Shown in pieces: positions 8,881 through 17,303 of a stretch of DNA of 64,000 nt (within the stretch, counting starts at the first letter, position 1; every line of letters starts with the position of its first letter). The position numbers were made by a program, and so were the translations under genes. A model generated the notes under the pieces. The model searched no databases and was not told where the DNA came from. It saw nothing but the letters and a program-made list of their open reading frames with translations. The stretch is from Candidatus Binatia bacterium. Lineage in GTDB: Bacteria; Desulfobacterota; Binatia; UBA12015. The stretch spans positions 62,001 through 126,000 of the forward strand of contig JAQWJE010000016.1 in NCBI GenBank assembly GCA_029248525.1, given 5' to 3'.

Positions 8881-9879
8881 CTAGAGCCCCTTCTCCTGCG
8901 CTAGTTGGGCGAGAGATGTTTCCGGTCGAGCTCCGTAATGGGAGATGATTTCGGCCGCAGCGAGACTGCCGAGCCGACCGCAGGTGGGGAGGTCCCGTCC
9001 CTGCGTCAACCCATGCAGGAAGCCTGCCGCAAATTGATCCCCGGCCCCGGTCGTGTCCACGACTTTCGCTACAGGATCGCAGGCGATTTCGTGGACTTCG
9101 CTGCCCGTAACCACCACGCTGCCGCGTTCGCCACGGGTCAGGGCGGCCAGCGTTCCGCTGGCCTTTACCTGCTGCAGGGCCTCGTCGAAGCTCGTGGCCT
9201 TGTAAAGCGAAATGATCTCGGCCTCGTTGGCGAAAAGAATATCGGCTTCGGCATCGACCAGATTGCAGAATTCTTCGCGGTATCGATCGACGCAGAAGGC
9301 GTCCGAGAGGGTAAGCGCGACCTTGCGATTGGCGCCGTGCGCGATTCCCATGGCCTTGCGAAAGGCCTGTTTCGCCTCGGGTGGGTCCCAGAGGTAGCCC
9401 TCGAGATACGTGATGGCCGAGGCCTCCACCAATTCCTCATCCACGTCACTCTCGGTCAGAGTCACACACGCCCCCAAATGGGTGTTCATGGTCCGTTGGG
9501 CATCGGGTGTGACGAGAATCAGACAACGAGCTGTGGGAGGGCCGCTGGTGGCCATTTTTGTCTCGAAATGAACGCCCAGCTCGCGGATATCGTGAGCAAA
9601 GGTCTCGCCGAGTTGGTCCTGGCGGACTTTGCCGACGAAAGCACCGCGGCTACCGAGGGAGGCAACGCCGGCAATCGTATTACCCGCTGATCCGCCCGAG
9701 GCCTCCTTGCCGGCGCCCATCTCGGAATAAAGCGTTTCCGCCTCTTCGGAGTCGATGATGCGCATGGAGCCCTTGTCGAGCTTGCGCTCGGTCAGGAATT
9801 CTTCGCTGGCGTTGGTGAGGACGTCGACAATGGCATTCCCGATGCCGAGAATATCGAAACGGGTTTCGGACATATTCAT
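8881..9879 (-). CDS. PfkB-family kinase, adenosine-kinase-like
   Basis: 332 aa ribokinase-fold kinase. The N-terminal substrate-side region has GIGNAIVDVLTNA and the glycine pair GGSAGNTIAGVASLG. The catalytic/anion-hole motif near the C terminus is DTTGAGDQFAAGFLHGL, with the catalytic aspartate intact. Family resemblance (GNAIVDV, EASGGSAGNT, FANEAE) is to bacterial adenosine or nucleoside kinases rather than fructokinases, so phosphorylation of adenosine is the best guess; another sugar or nucleoside is possible. It is the first gene of a pair with malonyl-CoA decarboxylase and diverges from the thioesterase gene with 47 bp between starts. Confidence 0.88.
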   Translation of the reverse strand: MNMSETRFDILGIGNAIVDVLTNASEEFLTERKLDKGSMRIIDSEEAETLYSEMGAGKEASGGSAGNTIAGVASLGSRGAFVGKVRQDQLGETFAHDIRELGVHFETKMATSGPPTARCLILVTPDAQRTMNTHLGACVTLTESDVDEELVEASAITYLEGYLWDPPEAKQAFRKAMGIAHGANRKVALTLSDAFCVDRYREEFCNLVDAEADILFANEAEIISLYKATSFDEALQQVKASGTLAALTRGERGSVVVTGSEVHEIACDPVAKVVDTTGAGDQFAAGFLHGLTQGRDLPTCGRLGSLAAAEIISHYGARPETSLAQLAQEKGL

Positions 9880-9926
9880 GTTGCTCCTTCGTTCTTACGC
9901 TCAACCACGCCCCGGGGTGGATCACA

Positions 9927-10424
9927 ATGCGTTCGCGTACTACGTCCAGAGGTATGGTGGAAGGCGAAATCAAGATTCCCGAGGGTTTTCCCTCGAATTG
10001 GGACAAGCAGATGGGTTTTCGAATCCTCGAAATGTCCGGAGAAAAGGTCGTTGGCGAGTACGTGGTCGATGAGCGACATCACCAGCCCTATGGCATTGTC
10101 CATGGCGGTGTTCATTGCAGCGCTGTGGAGACGGTTTGCTCGATTGGTGCCGGCCTGTCGTCGCGAGAGCGAGGAAATGCGCACGGTGTGGTTGGGCTGG
10201 AGAATCACACGAGTTTTATTCGAGCTGTGCGTTCCGGCAAGGTGACGGTGACGGCGACTCCGGTGACGCGCGGCCGACAATCACAACTGTGGGAAGCCGA
10301 GTCGCGGGATGAAGAGGGCCGATTGGTCGCACAGGGCAAGGTGCGGCTTCTCTGCTTGCAGGCAGACGCCGTTCTCGGCGGAAGAACATTGGACGGAAGG
10401 CAGGAAGACAATGACGGAGCGTGA
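9927..10424 (+). CDS. PaaI-type hotdog-fold thioesterase
   Basis: 165 aa. The hotdog core contains HHQPYGIVHGGVHCSAVETV, where HGG and the following acidic residue are the active-site region of PaaI/4-hydroxybenzoyl-CoA thioesterases, followed by GLENHTSFIRAVRSGKVTVTATPVTRGR. It should hydrolyse an acyl-CoA or aryl-CoA thioester. The ATG at 9927 has GGGGTGG at good distance; an alternative ATG at 9954 has AGAGG too close. The gene overlaps the next gene (CysQ-like) by 14 bp, so the two are coupled. Confidence 0.85.
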   Translation: MRSRTTSRGMVEGEIKIPEGFPSNWDKQMGFRILEMSGEKVVGEYVVDERHHQPYGIVHGGVHCSAVETVCSIGAGLSSRERGNAHGVVGLENHTSFIRAVRSGKVTVTATPVTRGRQSQLWEAESRDEEGRLVAQGKVRLLCLQADAVLGGRTLDGRQEDNDGA

Positions 10425-11397
10425 AAAAGATCTGGCGGCAGCAATTGACGCCGTGCGGGCGGCGTCCAGTATTTGCCGAGCCGTGCAGCAGCGGTTGGTG
10501 ACCGCCGACACCCTCGAGAAAAAGGACAAGAGCCCCGTGACGGTGGCCGACTTCGCCTCGCAGGCGATTGTCTGTGAGCAACTGCAGCAATGCTTTCCGG
10601 ATGATCTGGTGGTGGGCGAGGAAGGTTCGGCCGATCTTCGTGGAGACGAAGTCGCGGAATTACGCCAGGCGGTGGTCGAGGCTGCAGCCGACGAGATGGG
10701 GTACGAACCCGAAGAGGAAGAAGTTCTCGGATGGATTGACCGCGGTAGCGCCAAGGCGGATACGGAGCGCTATTGGACCATTGATCCCATCGACGGCACC
10801 AAGGGGTTTCTGCGTGGGGAACAATACGCTGTGGCATTGGGCCTGATCGAGAACGGCGAGGTGGTACTCGGCGTTTTGGGTTGTCCGAACCTGCCTGGTC
10901 CCCGTGGAACCGGATCGCTTTTCAGTGGGGTGCGCGGCGGCGGTGCCATGGTTCACGAACTCGATGGCGAGGGGATCGCGGGGGAAGCGATCCGCGTGGC
11001 TGCACCGGCAACGGTCGCCGAGGCCCGCTTCTGTGAATCCGTCGAATCCGGGCATTCCGATCACTCGGCCTCGGCACAGATCGCGGCAGCTTTGGGGATC
11101 ACGGCCGAGCCTTACCGCATTGACAGCCAGTGCAAATATGCAGCTGTGTCTCGTGGCGATGCTTCGATCTACCTCCGGTTGCCGACTCGCGCCGATTACG
11201 AAGAAAAGATTTGGGACCATGCCGCAGGATTGGCCGTTGTGGAGGCCGCCGGCGGGCGGGTCAGCGATACAACCGGTGCCCCTCTGGATTTCGGTCAGGG
11301 GCGAACTCTGCGCGCCAACAAGGGTGTGATCGCGACCAGCGGCGGGATTCATCAGGACGTTGTTGCTGCGGTACAAAAGGTTCTCGCAGCGGGGTGA
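10411..11397 (+). CDS. cysQ: 3'(2'),5'-bisphosphate nucleotidase / CysQ-like phosphatase
   Basis: 328 aa member of the inositol-monophosphatase superfamily. Metal-binding motifs are present: VVGEEGS, then TIDPIDGTKGFLRGEQYAVA, and the C-terminal IWDHAAGLAVVEAAGG. The spacing and TKGFLRG are those of the PAP phosphatase branch (HAL2/CysQ), which removes the 3'-phosphate of PAP or PAPS and supports sulfate assimilation. ATG 10411 was chosen over a frame open back to 10309 because AGGAAG lies just upstream and the family N terminus begins here. Its stop overlaps the GTG start of the downstream glycosylase gene (GTGA). Confidence 0.88.
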   Translation: MTEREKDLAAAIDAVRAASSICRAVQQRLVTADTLEKKDKSPVTVADFASQAIVCEQLQQCFPDDLVVGEEGSADLRGDEVAELRQAVVEAAADEMGYEPEEEEVLGWIDRGSAKADTERYWTIDPIDGTKGFLRGEQYAVALGLIENGEVVLGVLGCPNLPGPRGTGSLFSGVRGGGAMVHELDGEGIAGEAIRVAAPATVAEARFCESVESGHSDHSASAQIAAALGITAEPYRIDSQCKYAAVSRGDASIYLRLPTRADYEEKIWDHAAGLAVVEAAGGRVSDTTGAPLDFGQGRTLRANKGVIATSGGIHQDVVAAVQKVLAAG

Positions 11398-12128
11398 GTA
11401 CCGACTCGCCGATTGCGCGGCAGGTGTGGAATGCTGGCCGCGCCTTGTCCCGGTCGATGCGCGGATTGACATTCGCTGCACCGGTGGCGTTTGTCTATAA
11501 TCCGCTCGACTATGCGAGTGCCGCCCACCGGGTCTACGTCGACAGGTTTGCTGGTTCCAGGAAAAAGACGATCTTTCTCGGCATGAATCCGGGGCCATTC
11601 GGGATGGCCCAGACAGGTGTGCCGTTTGGTGAGGTCGCGATGGTTCGGGATTGGATGGGCATCGAGGCCAAAATCAAACGCCCCCCGGCCGAACACCCAA
11701 AGCGGCCGATCACTGGTTTTGACTGCACACGCTCCGAGGTCAGCGGGGCCCGACTCTGGGGGGCTGTGGCCGAGCATTGGGGCGACCCCGAGAACTTTTT
11801 TGCCGATAATTTCGTAGTCAATTACTGCCCGCTGCTTTTTGTCGAGGAGTCGGGTCGCAACCGGACCCCTGATAAATTGCCTGCGGCCGAGAGGGAGCCG
11901 ATCTACGCCGCTTGTGACCGCCACCTGCGCAAGCTCGTCGATATATTGGCCCCCGACCTCCTCGTTGGGGTCGGCGCATTTGCTGCGGATCGTGCCCGCC
12001 GCACGCTGGGGACCGACGCCCTTCGGATCGAGACGGTTTTGCACCCGAGTCCCGCGAGCCCTCGGGCAAATCGAGGCTGGAAGGAACAGGCGGCGCAGGA
12101 ATTGATGGCAATCGGATTGTGTCGTTAG
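11394..12128 (+). CDS. SMUG1-type single-strand-selective uracil-DNA glycosylase
   Basis: 244 aa from a GTG that overlaps the previous stop (GTGA at 11394-11397); upstream sequence in this frame belongs to the previous gene in another frame. The protein has the SMUG1 signature almost intact: VYNPLDYA, FLGMNPGPFGMAQTGVPFGE, EHPKRPITGFDCTRSEVSG and the C-terminal HPSPASPRANRGW loop with the catalytic-site histidine. It removes uracil and oxidised uracil from DNA in base-excision repair. SMUG1 is common in animals and patchy in bacteria. Coupling to a nucleotide phosphatase gene is notable but may only reflect compact organisation. Confidence 0.92.
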   Translation: MSTDSPIARQVWNAGRALSRSMRGLTFAAPVAFVYNPLDYASAAHRVYVDRFAGSRKKTIFLGMNPGPFGMAQTGVPFGEVAMVRDWMGIEAKIKRPPAEHPKRPITGFDCTRSEVSGARLWGAVAEHWGDPENFFADNFVVNYCPLLFVEESGRNRTPDKLPAAEREPIYAACDRHLRKLVDILAPDLLVGVGAFAADRARRTLGTDALRIETVLHPSPASPRANRGWKEQAAQELMAIGLCR

Positions 12129-12129
12129 C

Positions 12130-13080
12130 TCAGGCGAACTGAACGTCGCAGGCGGACTCGGAGAGTTCCCATAGTGCCTCGGCGGTTTGGCTATCGATGG
12201 CGTAGGCGGCGACCCCTTCGCTCGCTTCGTCGCTGAGCGAAGCGACGCGACAGTCCAACAGGTAGCTCCCGCCCCGCCCCTCGAGTTCCGGAGCGCTGGC
12301 GCCCCAGCAGGTTGTTGCTGCGCCCGCATCGACGGTTTTGAATTCGAGTGGTTTACCGTCCTTGCCTCCCATCAGAAGCTCGATGTCGGCGGAATCCAGG
12401 TGGCGCCCCAGATCGGTCGCGATGGCGCCGGGGTGCACGGCAAAAGAGTGAATTCCCTCGCGGCCGAATCGCGCCTCGAGTCCGACGGAAAAGAGAATAT
12501 TGGCGGTTTTTGCCTGACCGTATGCAGCCCATTTATCATAGGGCTTTGCGTGGAAGTCCGGATCCTCGAGATCCATGCCGCCAAGGAAATGGCCGGCAGA
12601 ACTGAGATTGATCACCCGAGCCGCGGGTGCGCGGCGCAGCGCCGGGATCAATTTCGCGGTCAGCAGGAAGTGCCCCAAATGGCAGGTGCCAAACTGCATC
12701 TCATGCCCCTCGCTCGTCCGCATCAGGGGGCAACCCATGATCCCGGCGTTATTGATCAGCAAATCCAGCGAAGGTGTCCCGGCCAGAATGGCATCGGCAC
12801 TGCGTCGGACGCTGGCAAAGGAGTCCAGCTCGAGTTCCTGAAGTTCGACCTGCACGTTCGGACTTTCGCCGCGGATGCTTTCGGCGACAGATTGCCCCCG
12901 GATGAGATCGCGTGCGGTGAGAATGACGTTGGCGCCGGCGGCAGCCAGAGCGCGGGCCGTTTCCGCCCCCAATCCTCCTGATGCGCCCGTGATCAAGGCC
13001 GTTTTTCCCTGCAGGTCGATGCCGGACAGGACCTCCCGGGTGGTGCTGTTGGGTCCGAAACTTCGCTCGATTGTCGCCAT
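12130..13080 (-). CDS. Short-chain dehydrogenase/reductase, retinol-dehydrogenase-like
   Basis: 316 aa SDR. The Rossmann glycine motif TGASGGLGAETA begins near residue 30, followed by LLINNAGIMGCPL, the catalytic serine in VINLSSAGHFLGG and the catalytic YGQAK (YxxxK). Overall length and the LLTAKLIPALRRAPAARVINLSS context match the WWOX/retinol-dehydrogenase-like group seen in bacterial lipid and steroid catabolism. The substrate is not predictable. It ends one base from the stop of the convergent SMUG1 gene and starts about 100 bp from the divergent thiolase gene. Confidence 0.88.
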   Translation of the reverse strand: MATIERSFGPNSTTREVLSGIDLQGKTALITGASGGLGAETARALAAAGANVILTARDLIRGQSVAESIRGESPNVQVELQELELDSFASVRRSADAILAGTPSLDLLINNAGIMGCPLMRTSEGHEMQFGTCHLGHFLLTAKLIPALRRAPAARVINLSSAGHFLGGMDLEDPDFHAKPYDKWAAYGQAKTANILFSVGLEARFGREGIHSFAVHPGAIATDLGRHLDSADIELLMGGKDGKPLEFKTVDAGAATTCWGASAPELEGRGGSYLLDCRVASLSDEASEGVAAYAIDSQTAEALWELSESACDVQFA

Positions 13081-13183
13081 GCTGATCTCCTGTCTTGCCG
13101 ATCATCCACACGGACGGACGGTTTCGCAAATGATGGGCGATTCAGCTTTCGGCCCGCGCCTTCGAACTGGTATGAAAACCGGG

Positions 13184-14341
13184 ATGGCATCAGGGATTCG
13201 CGACCAGACCGCAATCGTGGGGATTGGGCAGACGGCGTTCGGCAAGGGCCTCGAGGATTCCGAACTATCGCTTGCCTGCCAGGCGATTCGTGCGGCATTG
13301 GACGATGCGGGTATGGCGGCCGCCGAAGTCGACGGGCTCTCGCTTTTCTCGATGGAGGACGGTCGCGAGGTTGAAGTGGCTCGGAATCTCGGGTTCGGCG
13401 ATATCCACTATTTCGGACAGGTCGGTTACGGTGGCGGAGCGGGTTGCGGCGTGATCGCGCATGCGGCCATGGCCGTTGCCACGGGGCAGTGCAACACGGC
13501 GGTGGCCTGGCGGGCCCGCAAGCGCGCGGATGCGGGCAGTCGTCCATGGGCGCAGGTCTCGCAACGCATCAGCGGGTTTCAGTCGTGGAGTCGACCCTTC
13601 GGGTTGCTGCGGCCCGTCGACGAGATTGCCATGCTGGCGCGGCGCTATATGCACGAGACTGGCGCGACCCGCGACCATTTCGCCAATGTCGCACTGGCCT
13701 TTCGCGGCCATGCCAACCGGAATCCGAACGCGATGATGCAGGCGAAAGAACTGACGCGCGAGGCCTATATGAAGTCCCGATGGATCTCCGAACCGCTTTG
13801 TTTGTTCGATAATTGTCTGGAGACCGACGGGGCATTGGCGGTGGTGATCACCGGTGCGGACCGCGCCAGAGACCTACGTTCGTCGCCGGTCTGGATTCAT
13901 GCGGCGGCGCAGGGCTTGCCACCACAACACCAGGTCATGACCAACTTTTTCTGTGAGGATCCGCTTCAGGGCCCGGCGTGGGCGACCGCTCGCAAGCTCT
14001 GGGCCGCATCTGATTTCACACCGGCCGACGTCAAGGTGGCGCAAATCTACGACGCTTTCAGCCCCCTGATTCCGCTCTCGCTCGAGGGCTACGGGTTTTG
14101 CGGCCGCGGGGAGGGCGCCGCTTTCACCGAGGACGGCGCGCTGGAATGGCCGCATGGGCGGCTGCCGACCAATACTTCCGGGGGCGGGATGTCCGAAGCC
14201 TATGTGCACGGATTCAACCTCATTCTCGAGGGCGTCCGGCAAATGCGCGGGACATCGACGGCACAGGTCGAGAACGCGGATGTCTGCTTGGTGACCAGCG
14301 GGGAGGGCGTTCCCACGAGCGCTCTGCTCCTGAGGAATTAG
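13184..14341 (+). CDS. Lipid-transfer-protein-type thiolase (SCP-x/acetyl-CoA acetyltransferase-like)
   Basis: 385 aa from ATG 13184, the point where homologues begin (MASGIRDQTAIVGIG); ATG 13172 is an alternative and neither has a strong ribosome-binding site. The thiolase fold is recognised from IRAALDDAGMAAAEVDGLSL, GYGGGAGCGVIAHAAMAVAT, ETDGALAVVITGADRARD and the C-terminal GGMSEAYVHGFNLILEGVRQ. This subgroup works with a DUF35 partner, which follows 3 bp downstream; in actinobacterial steroid degradation such pairs act as side-chain aldolases or thiolases (for example Ltp2 with a DUF35 protein). A retro-aldol or thiolytic role on an acyl-CoA is inferred from that pairing. Confidence 0.87.
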   Translation: MASGIRDQTAIVGIGQTAFGKGLEDSELSLACQAIRAALDDAGMAAAEVDGLSLFSMEDGREVEVARNLGFGDIHYFGQVGYGGGAGCGVIAHAAMAVATGQCNTAVAWRARKRADAGSRPWAQVSQRISGFQSWSRPFGLLRPVDEIAMLARRYMHETGATRDHFANVALAFRGHANRNPNAMMQAKELTREAYMKSRWISEPLCLFDNCLETDGALAVVITGADRARDLRSSPVWIHAAAQGLPPQHQVMTNFFCEDPLQGPAWATARKLWAASDFTPADVKVAQIYDAFSPLIPLSLEGYGFCGRGEGAAFTEDGALEWPHGRLPTNTSGGGMSEAYVHGFNLILEGVRQMRGTSTAQVENADVCLVTSGEGVPTSALLLRN

Positions 14342-14344
14342 CCC

Positions 14345-14782
14345 ATGGAATCATCGTTTCTTTTGCCCGACACCGAAGATCCCGTGAGCGCACCCTTCTG
14401 GGAGGGCACAGCGGTCGGCGAACTTCGGGTGCAGGCCTGCGGTGAATGCGGCCGGTGGCGAATGCCACCGCGCCCGATGTGTCCTGTCTGTCAGTCTCTG
14501 GAAACTGTTTGGCGACGGACCTCGGGCGAGGGTCATATCTGGTCCTATGTGCGGCCCCACCCACCATTGCTGCCGGCCTATGCGGAGGTCGCCCCCTATA
14601 ACGTGGCGGTAGTTTCCCTCGCCGAAGATCCTGGGATCCGCTTTGTCGGCAATCTCGTCACCGAGGCCTCGGCCCCGCTGAACTCGCTCTCGGAGGGGCA
14701 TGTGGCCATCGGGATGGAGGTCCGCGTGGTCTTCCCGGCGCCGCAGGAAGGGGTGGTTCTGCCCCGCTGGTCGCCGGCTTGA
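14345..14782 (+). CDS. DUF35 zinc-ribbon/OB-fold protein, thiolase partner
   Basis: 145 aa. An N-terminal rubredoxin-like zinc ribbon has four cysteines (CGECGRWRMPPRPMCPVC), followed by a small OB-fold beginning near GEGHIWSYVRPHPPLLPAY and ending GMEVRVVFPAP. This is the classic Zn-ribbon plus DUF35 arrangement of acyl-CoA-binding subunits. It starts 3 bp after the thiolase gene, and such proteins form stable complexes with lipid-transfer thiolases and supply the acyl-CoA channel. The pair is therefore best read as one enzyme. Confidence 0.9.
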   Translation: MESSFLLPDTEDPVSAPFWEGTAVGELRVQACGECGRWRMPPRPMCPVCQSLETVWRRTSGEGHIWSYVRPHPPLLPAYAEVAPYNVAVVSLAEDPGIRFVGNLVTEASAPLNSLSEGHVAIGMEVRVVFPAPQEGVVLPRWSPA

Positions 14783-14876
14783 CCTGAGCGGCTTCTGATA
14801 GCAGCGTAGGGGAGTCCGGCCCGCGACCGTGGACCGGAGAGGAAGAACCTAAAAAAGACTTCAGGAGTGTCGTTCC

Positions 14877-15281
14877 ATGAGCAAGAATCCATTTTTAAGT
14901 GAAGCCTGGCTGGATGCCATCATCGCCCTTCAGGAAGAATACGATGGGCAGTTGCCGCCACCTGCGGTGAAAATGAAGATGAACCAAATCGTCAAGGGCA
15001 TGCCTTTTGGCGACGAGGTCCTTCATTTTCATCTCGATTCCAGCGAGGGAGCCGGCAAGCTCGGCAAGGGCCACGTCGACGGAGCCGATGTGACCGTCAC
15101 GACCGATTACGATACGGCACGCGCTCTGGTCGTGGACCAGAATCAGGCCGCCGCGATGCAGGCCTTCATGTCCGGTCGGATCAAGGTGGATGGCGATATG
15201 ACGAAAATCATGACGCCCCAGCCGCCCAAGAATGACGCCCAAAAGGAACTCGACCAGAAGATCATGGAAATGACCTCGTGA
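14877..15281 (+). CDS. SCP2 sterol-carrier domain protein
   Basis: 134 aa. The single SCP2-like fold is recognised from LHFHLDSSEGAGKLGKGHVDGADVTVTTDYDTA and AMQAFMSGRIKVDGDMTKIM, the latter being the most conserved block of the family. It probably binds acyl chains or sterols in the cytoplasm. It follows the thiolase/DUF35 pair after 94 bp and its TGA overlaps the GTG start of the next gene (GTGA), so it is translationally coupled to a secreted LolA-like protein. That pairing suggests a lipid-handling unit spanning the inner membrane and periplasm. Confidence 0.85.
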   Translation: MSKNPFLSEAWLDAIIALQEEYDGQLPPPAVKMKMNQIVKGMPFGDEVLHFHLDSSEGAGKLGKGHVDGADVTVTTDYDTARALVVDQNQAAAMQAFMSGRIKVDGDMTKIMTPQPPKNDAQKELDQKIMEMTS

Positions 15282-16027
15282 GGTTTTCGCGCAAGTCGCG
15301 GTTCCTGTGTGGCGTTTCGATCGCCATCGCTTTGTGCCTGAGCACATCGGGTGCGGCGATGGGCGCAGCTCCAGCGGCGGCCGTCGACGGCCCGGCTTTG
15401 GTCGAGAAGATTGCCAAGCGAGTTGGGGCGATCGAGGACGAGTTCCCCGGGAACTACAGTCGGCGGCAGATTGTCCGAAAAATTCTCGACCCGGATGACG
15501 GGTCCCTGCGCAAGACCTGGGAGATCGAAGCAGACGTCTGGGACTTTCAGGGCCAGCAACAGCAAATGAAGATTCTTGGCTGTCGACTCGACGGGAAAAA
15601 GACAGATCTGGGCGACTGCGAACCGGATCTGCAGGGCGACCCGATGCTGCGAGTATTCGGCCCCGACCGCAAGAAGAACTACAAGGTCACCTACGCGGGG
15701 GACACCGTAATCGGCGGGGTACCGGCGCACCGAGTCGAGATTGCCGCGCGCGAGAAGACCGCGCGCCATTTCGAAGGCCAAATGTATTTTGCCGTGGATT
15801 CACTTCAGGTGGTTCGTGTGGTCGGCGGTTTGGCGAAATATCCGTTTGGACTCAAGAAGTTGGCCCTCGAGTTGGATTTCGGAAAGGTGGGCGATGCCTC
15901 GATGATCCAGAAAGGGACTTCGGATCTTACGATCTACGTGCCGCTGCTCTACAATGAGCGTCTGGTCACCAGCTTTACGGCCACGGACCAGAAGCGATTG
16001 ACCGCAGCCCAGCGGCCCAAGGACTGA
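15278..16027 (+). CDS. Secreted outer-membrane lipoprotein-sorting-like (LolA-fold) protein
   Basis: 249 aa, starting at a GTG that overlaps the SCP2 stop. A basic start followed by a hydrophobic segment and AAMGAAPA indicates a signal peptide. The remainder is beta-rich: RRQIVRKILDPDDGSLRKTW, VIGGVPAHRVEIAAREK, HFEGQMYFAVDSLQVVRV. This pattern matches proteins annotated as outer-membrane lipoprotein-sorting proteins or LolA/LolB-like lipid-binding shells. A periplasmic lipid-binding or carrier role is likely, but no residue identifies the ligand. The stop converges on the next thiolase gene with about 60 bp between. Confidence 0.65.
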   Translation: MRFSRKSRFLCGVSIAIALCLSTSGAAMGAAPAAAVDGPALVEKIAKRVGAIEDEFPGNYSRRQIVRKILDPDDGSLRKTWEIEADVWDFQGQQQQMKILGCRLDGKKTDLGDCEPDLQGDPMLRVFGPDRKKNYKVTYAGDTVIGGVPAHRVEIAAREKTARHFEGQMYFAVDSLQVVRVVGGLAKYPFGLKKLALELDFGKVGDASMIQKGTSDLTIYVPLLYNERLVTSFTATDQKRLTAAQRPKD

Positions 16028-16088
16028 GCGCTGCGCGTCGCGAGGTTCGGAAGCCAGGCAGCGTCTCGGGCCCGCCCCTTCGTTGCGT

Positions 16089-17258
16089 CTAGGCCTGCCG
16101 CTCGAGGATGCTCACGTAATTGGCGACTGCGGCACCACCCATATTGAATACTCCTGCCAGTCGGGGGTTTTGCACCTGAAGCGCGCCGGCGTTCTCGCAG
16201 AGCTGTTGGGCGGCGAGCACATGCATGGAGACCCCCGTCGCGCCGATCGGGTGACCTTTGGCTTTCAGCCCGCCCGAGGGATTCACCGGGAGGCGGCCGC
16301 CGATTTCGGTCTGTCCTTCTGCAATCAGGGCACCCGCTTGACCAACCGGGGCGAGGCCCATCGCTTCCATCTCGATGAGTTCGGCAATCGTGAAGCAATC
16401 ATGGGTTTCCACCAAAGAGAGGTCGCCAACCGAAGTGCCGGCGATTTGGTGGGCTCGTTGCCATGCCTCGCGGCAACCTTCAAAAAGGACGATGTCACGC
16501 CGGCTCATGGGAAGGAAATCCTGCACATGGACAGCGGCACGAAAACCGATACGACGAGTTTTTCCGGCGGCCGCTTCCGGTGTTTGCAAAATCAAGGCGG
16601 CGGCCCCGTCGGATACAGGTGAACAGTCGGTGCGCTTGAGCGGACCGGCTACGCGCGGGTTCTTGTCCGAAGGCTCCAGGCAGAATTCGAGTGAGAGTTC
16701 CTTTTGCAGGTGGGCGAGTGGGTTTTGCGCTCCGTTGCGATGCCCTTTGCAGGCAATCCGCGCAAGAGCTTCGGTTTGGTCGCCGAACCGCGAGAAGTAT
16801 TGCTCGGCAATTTTGCCGAAGACCCCGGCAAAACCGCCCGGGATCTCCGCCTCTTCCTTGACGTAGCTCGCGCGCAGAAGGATGTCGCCGACTTCCCGAC
16901 CGGACACGCCCGACATCTTCTCGAAGCCTACAACCAGAACAGTCCGGGCCGAGCCGGCCTCGATGGCCTGCAAACCTTGATGTACCGCAGCCGAGCCCGT
17001 CGCACAGGCATTCTCTACGCGGGTCGCCGGCGTAAAGCGGAGGTCCTCATGGGCCTGCAGAGCGAGGGAGGCCGGGAAGCCCTGCGGGCTGAACCCTTCA
17101 TTGAACTGTCCCGCATAGATCGCATCCACTTCATCTGCGGCAATCCCGGCATGCTCGAGGGCTCCCCGAACAGCCTGGACGGCGAGTTCTTCGACGTCTT
17201 GCGGGTGTTTGCCAAAGGGAAGGTGGTGCCATCCAACGATTTGTCCCGTGTATTGCAT
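16089..17258 (-). CDS. Thiolase family acetyl-CoA acetyltransferase
   Basis: 389 aa. The nucleophilic cysteine lies in TRVENACATGSAAVHQGLQA, the HDCFTIAE block carries the second catalytic region, and the C-terminal GGLKAKGHPIGATGVSMHVL and NMGGAAVANYVSIL are typical of the thiolase II/SCP-x-like group. Unlike the lipid-transfer thiolase upstream, all catalytic elements for beta-ketoacyl-CoA thiolysis look intact. It sits 45 bp downstream of a PlsC-type acyltransferase on the same strand, suggesting co-transcription, and has no DUF35 partner next to it. Confidence 0.9.
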   Translation of the reverse strand: MQYTGQIVGWHHLPFGKHPQDVEELAVQAVRGALEHAGIAADEVDAIYAGQFNEGFSPQGFPASLALQAHEDLRFTPATRVENACATGSAAVHQGLQAIEAGSARTVLVVGFEKMSGVSGREVGDILLRASYVKEEAEIPGGFAGVFGKIAEQYFSRFGDQTEALARIACKGHRNGAQNPLAHLQKELSLEFCLEPSDKNPRVAGPLKRTDCSPVSDGAAALILQTPEAAAGKTRRIGFRAAVHVQDFLPMSRRDIVLFEGCREAWQRAHQIAGTSVGDLSLVETHDCFTIAELIEMEAMGLAPVGQAGALIAEGQTEIGGRLPVNPSGGLKAKGHPIGATGVSMHVLAAQQLCENAGALQVQNPRLAGVFNMGGAAVANYVSILERQA

Positions 17259-17303
17259 CCTGCCAGCCTACGAATTGGCGCCCGAAAGTGCACCCGCTGG
17301 CTT

